A stretch of DNA of 20,907 nucleotides from NCBI GenBank assembly GCA_025769875.1, contig JAGFNK010000817.1, positions 1 through 20,907 of the forward strand. Direction: 5' to 3'. The stretch comes from Russula earlei. Taxonomy: Eukaryota; Basidiomycota; Agaricomycetes; Russulales; Russulaceae. Made by a program: the position numbers and the translations under genes. The notes beneath the pieces are model-generated. The model was not told the DNA's origin. It was given only the letters and a program-made list of their open reading frames with translations, and did not search any database. Of the stretch, positions 18,174 through 20,907 are shown piece by piece. Within the stretch, counting starts at the first letter, position 1. Every line of letters starts with the position of its first letter.

Positions 18174-18710
18174 TCAGACAGGTTTTCGTCGAACTGCAGC
18201 CATGATGCGATTATGGATGTTCTGAATGTCCGAGAGCACCGCTCAGAAGATGTCCCGGGAGACGTATCCAAAATACTTGCCTTGGATATCATCGATCGCT
18301 TACTCGATCTCCGGCGGGTTTTCCCCATGGAGTGATCTGATATGTTGCAAAGTGAAAGTGAATCGGATCTGCATTGGTGGGACGGGCAGATGGAATGTCA
18401 TGCCAGTATTGCTCCAATTGAGCTTTGAATTCTTCGAACTCGCAATCCAGGTCTAATCTAAGAAACAAGAAACTTGGGATTTCCGAGGAATCTCGTACCC
18501 CCTCCAGTTCTTTTCTTCAATAGACCAGATCGGAGAGGCGGTGTAAACTGAACTCCGATGCTTGCGCCAAGTAGAGTAATGTGCGGGGTTCGGAGAAGGG
18601 GTCTGGATTGGAAACACATCGGGAATACACCACCAGTGGGACGGGCTAGGAGTGTCAAAAAGAAGCCATAAAGGTGGTTTTTTATGGCTTCTTTTTGACA
18701 TTAAGCCCAT
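18174..18710 (-). CDS. Tentative small spliced gene or gene relic, function unknown
   Basis: Three segments on the - strand can be joined in frame. They run from ATG 18708-18710 to 18499, from 18457 to 18304, and from 18221 to TGA 18174-18176. The introns would be 41 bases (GTACGA...TTAG) and 82 bases (GTAAGC...TCAG), and the product 137 residues. The middle segment (DLDCEFEEFKAQLEQYW) has protein-like composition. An alternative is that the third frame of 18190-18400 (NPPEIE-stop-AIDDIQGKYFGYVSRDIF-stop) is the old coding frame, now with two stops, in which case this is a decayed gene. The 41-base intron is short even for a basidiomycete. I recognise no family. Confidence 0.25.
18653..18700. 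repeat. Perfect 20-base-pair inverted repeat with 8-base loop
   Basis: The left arm is 18653-18672 (TGTCAAAAAGAAGCCATAAA) and the right arm is its exact reverse complement at 18681-18700, with GGTGGTTT between them. There is no mismatch. It lies in the first codons of the tentative frame on the - strand. No terminal direct repeats were seen that would make it a miniature transposon. Confidence 0.95.
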
Positions 18711-20129
18711 TGTAGCGAGCCAATCCGGGGCGCACTGAGTTCGTGGGGCTAGGATAGAGGGCGGAAGGAGCAGCGAGGAACAGAAGAGCAAGCAGGGGTC
18801 GCAAGCACTTGTTTGATTTCTTGGCTTTTAAGTTGGGTCTCCGCTCAGGTCAATACTCTACCGCCAGTGGGCCAGAGGCGCCCAGGAAGCTACTTTGGAA
18901 AGGTGCGAGCTCTCTCACTCTCTTGCCACACGTCGAGCGAAGATTAGGTTTAGGGGAGGGGAAGCACCTCCTAGATAATCCGAGGCCAGCAGCGCGGTCC
19001 CGTTTCTCTTGTCGCTCCTCACCCTCCTCACGGCGCTAAAAATCACAAGGGAAAAAAATTTATGCGAAAGGGGTGTTGTGTACAGGTAATTGGGGACCCC
19101 GGGATGTGCGAAGCGACCTTGAAGATTTTTTGTACAGCGGCGGCTTCTCTGGGCCCCCTAAATCATAACGGTAATGGATCCTCGTCTATGCGTGTAAATG
19201 AGCCATTGAGAAGCCAGCTGCTGAGCACCAGGGATGAGAAACAAATTACGTGTATATGACAGGCTCGTCTGATGATTGGATTGTCAATGCATCAGCTGAG
19301 AGGAGGATGTTGTATTTGTCGCCCCTTTCCCCGCTTACCCCGCGCCTCAAGCGGAAATCCCGTTCGCGTGCCGTACAGGTCGGTCGATGACAAAAAAGCG
19401 AGAAGTGGGCTTACCGTATTCATTCACCAAGGTCGCCTCTTACCGATTCCAGACTAGAATTTCGAAAGGGATTCTTTCGGACGGATCCTACAGACTAAAC
19501 TAGTGCACCATCTCTCGCTTTTGACTCATATCCGTACAGTGCATCGCTACAAAGAAGAAAAACAAGAGGCGCGGCATCCACCGATGATGGCGCCGATTTT
19601 TCTCTCTCGTCTCGTGAGCATGTAACTTACGTGTGGGCAAGTTCGGGATCAGTGTGGGGTGTCTCTCGCTAAAAGCGTCGTCCTACTTCCAGAAGGGGAC
19701 ATGGCCTTTTTTTAGCCTGGGAGAGGGGCTGGGAGAGGAGGAAGTCGGGGCGCCGCATGAATTATAGCAGTGGCCACGCGCTCCGTGTGCGTGGGCGTGG
19801 GCGTGGGCATGGAAGAACGCTCACGGTTGCGAGAAGTCGGGACGACAATAATGAAACGATCTGTGGTGGTGTGGGAATCGACTTTGCGCGCAGTGACTGT
19901 CCGCGGCCATAACACTGGGCGCGCCTTTTAGTCAAGAGTCGAAAGATAAGAAGCGCGAACGGCACAAGAGGAGCCACAAGATCCAACTTTGGAGATGAAA
20001 CACAGGGGTCGCTGGACACAAACGATAACAGCGCCGCCCGGAAGAGACCTTGCGTCTCCTTGGCTCGCGATTCTTATCCACTACCGTATTGACACAAAGC
20101 AGCTATCTTCCGTATGAACCAACCCATTA
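18711..20129. other. Region without a recognisable gene left of bL28m
   Basis: Several short frames exist on both strands (for example 19062-19259 + and 19762-20019 -), none with a recognisable motif or convincing splice structure. A small GTGGGC-type repeat lies near 19785-19810. I saw no tRNA and no transposon signature. Confidence 0.4.
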
Positions 20130-20676
20130 TTAAACGCATGGAAGGGGCAAAGACAAGTGCATGTGTAGTGCCATATTTTCACGAGGAAGCTGTGAAGCGG
20201 AAATGAGAGCGCGATAGCAGGCTGCTTGGAGACGAACCATGTACGCGTGCTTCGGGTAAAGGGGAAGATGCCTCCAAGGCCATTTTTTCCTGCGCTTTCT
20301 CACAGCGATGCGTAGACGCATGCCCTCCCAGCCGAGCAAGTCTGACCTTGTGTTGAGTACATACTGGTCGATCCCACCGTACTACGAGAAAGAAACGGAT
20401 GAAGGTGTGCGTCGTGATGTGAGGGACGGACGGACGTACTTTGCGAATGGTCTTGAGAGCACGGGTGGAGAGCTTCACGCGCACCATATCGCCGAGAGCA
20501 TCAGAGAAGAGACGTTTGGTCTGGATGTTGGGGAGCCACGCCCGACGTGTCTTTTTCTTCGAGAATGGAACGTTGTTTCCGTACTGCTTCGTCTTTCCAT
20601 GGAACAAGCCAAGCTGTGACCGCTTGAACGGTTGGCTCAGCGCGGCGGCGACGAAGGATGGCAAAGAGGGGAACAT
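20130..20676 (-). CDS. mrpl24: Mitochondrial large ribosomal subunit protein bL28m
   Basis: Two exons. Exon 1 runs from ATG 20674-20676 to 20440 (79 codons), a 58-base intron runs 20382-20439 (GTACGT donor, TCGTAG acceptor), and exon 2 runs from 20381 to TAA 20130-20132, giving 162 residues. The bL28 signature is clear: SQLGLFHGKTKQYGNN (20-35), KTRRAWLPN and KRLF before residue 60, VKLSTRALKTIRK ending exon 1, then YGGIDQYVLNTRSDLLGWEG and MRLRIAVRKR (80-109). The first 17 residues (MFPSLPSFVAAALSQPF) resemble a short mitochondrial targeting leader. An in-frame TTG further upstream was rejected as start. The roughly 53 residues after position 109 look unlike the family, so a further intron or a different 3' end is possible. 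The protein is a structural part of the mitoribosome large subunit; yeast calls it MRPL24. Confidence 0.85.
20382..20439 (-). other. Intron of the bL28m gene (58 bases)
   Basis: GTACGTCC donor after ATT-CGC-AAA and TTTCTCGTAG acceptor before TAC-GGT-GGG. Removing it restores the conserved TIRK-YGGID junction of bL28 proteins, which is strong support. Confidence 0.85.
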
Positions 20677-20907
20677 GGGTCGGAAGGGAGAATTGGCCGC
20701 CCGCAACGCCGCTCGGAAGGGCAACGGAGGGCTAAAAGAGGCAAGTGTGAACCGAGAGCCCGCCTTGGTCGATGGTCACAAGAGAGTGCAGCGCTTTTCG
20801 GGGATCCTTGCTCTCCTGTCTGTCCATCCCTAGCCGGGGCCGGCATTATCCTCTCAGGTACTTTTCCCGTCCTTCAACACATGTGTGAGCCCCAAAAAAC
20901 TCCATCC
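20677..20907. other. Upstream region of bL28m to the window edge
   Basis: No gene is supported. It should contain the bL28m promoter and 5' UTR. The overlapping frames here on both strands lack recognisable features. Confidence 0.45.

Noticed and set aside
18421..18450. tRNA B-box-like sequence (GAGTTCGAAGAATTC on the - strand)
   Set aside because: There is no matching A box or cloverleaf at proper spacing; it falls within the tentative coding segment.

Overview
The window looks like nuclear DNA of a basidiomycete fungus, most likely an Agaricomycete. The evidence is very short introns (57-69 bases, GTAAG/GTACG donors), an expanded family of large TPR-CHAT proteins, a Ty1/copia retrotransposon, and a mitochondrial ribosomal protein gene with fungal-style splicing. 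The genus cannot be named from the sequence.

Layout. Bases 1-253 are the 3' end of an unidentified + strand gene that enters from the left edge. From there to about 16870 lies a tandem array of three units. Each unit carries one TPR-CHAT gene on the - strand with its own upstream segment and 3' flank. Copy 1 spans 482-8832, copy 2 spans 9651-12440 and copy 3 spans 13497-16297. All three share a 28-base first exon, a short intron and one very long second exon. Unit 3 also carries a second, truncated copy of the 3' end of the left-hand + strand gene (13011-13235), so the duplication captured part of a convergent neighbour.

Copy 1 is cut in two by a complete 5584-base Ty1/copia element (1521-7104, element on the - strand). 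It has 541-base LTRs that differ at one base, a perfect 5-base target duplication (TGTCG), an initiator-methionine half-tRNA primer site, a polypurine tract and an uninterrupted 1501-codon Gag-Pol frame with all expected catalytic residues. It inserted after the array formed, because copies 2 and 3 keep the empty target site. Copy 2 has several frameshifts in its TPR half but an open CHAT half. Copy 3 has two extra G's in two G runs and is otherwise open. Thus none of the three is an undamaged gene as read here, although copy 1 without the element would be a clean 900-codon frame.

In all three copies the CHAT domain appears to lack both catalytic residues: Ser stands where the family has the His of its H-G motif and the Cys of its S-A-C motif. 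That points to an amplified lineage of pseudo-protease CHAT proteins rather than active caspase-like proteases.

The right-hand 4 kb (16871-20907) is outside the array. It holds a poorly supported spliced reading frame or relic (18174-18710) with a perfect 20-base-pair hairpin near its start, long stretches without a recognisable gene, and at 20130-20676 (- strand) a two-exon gene for the mitochondrial large-subunit ribosomal protein bL28m.
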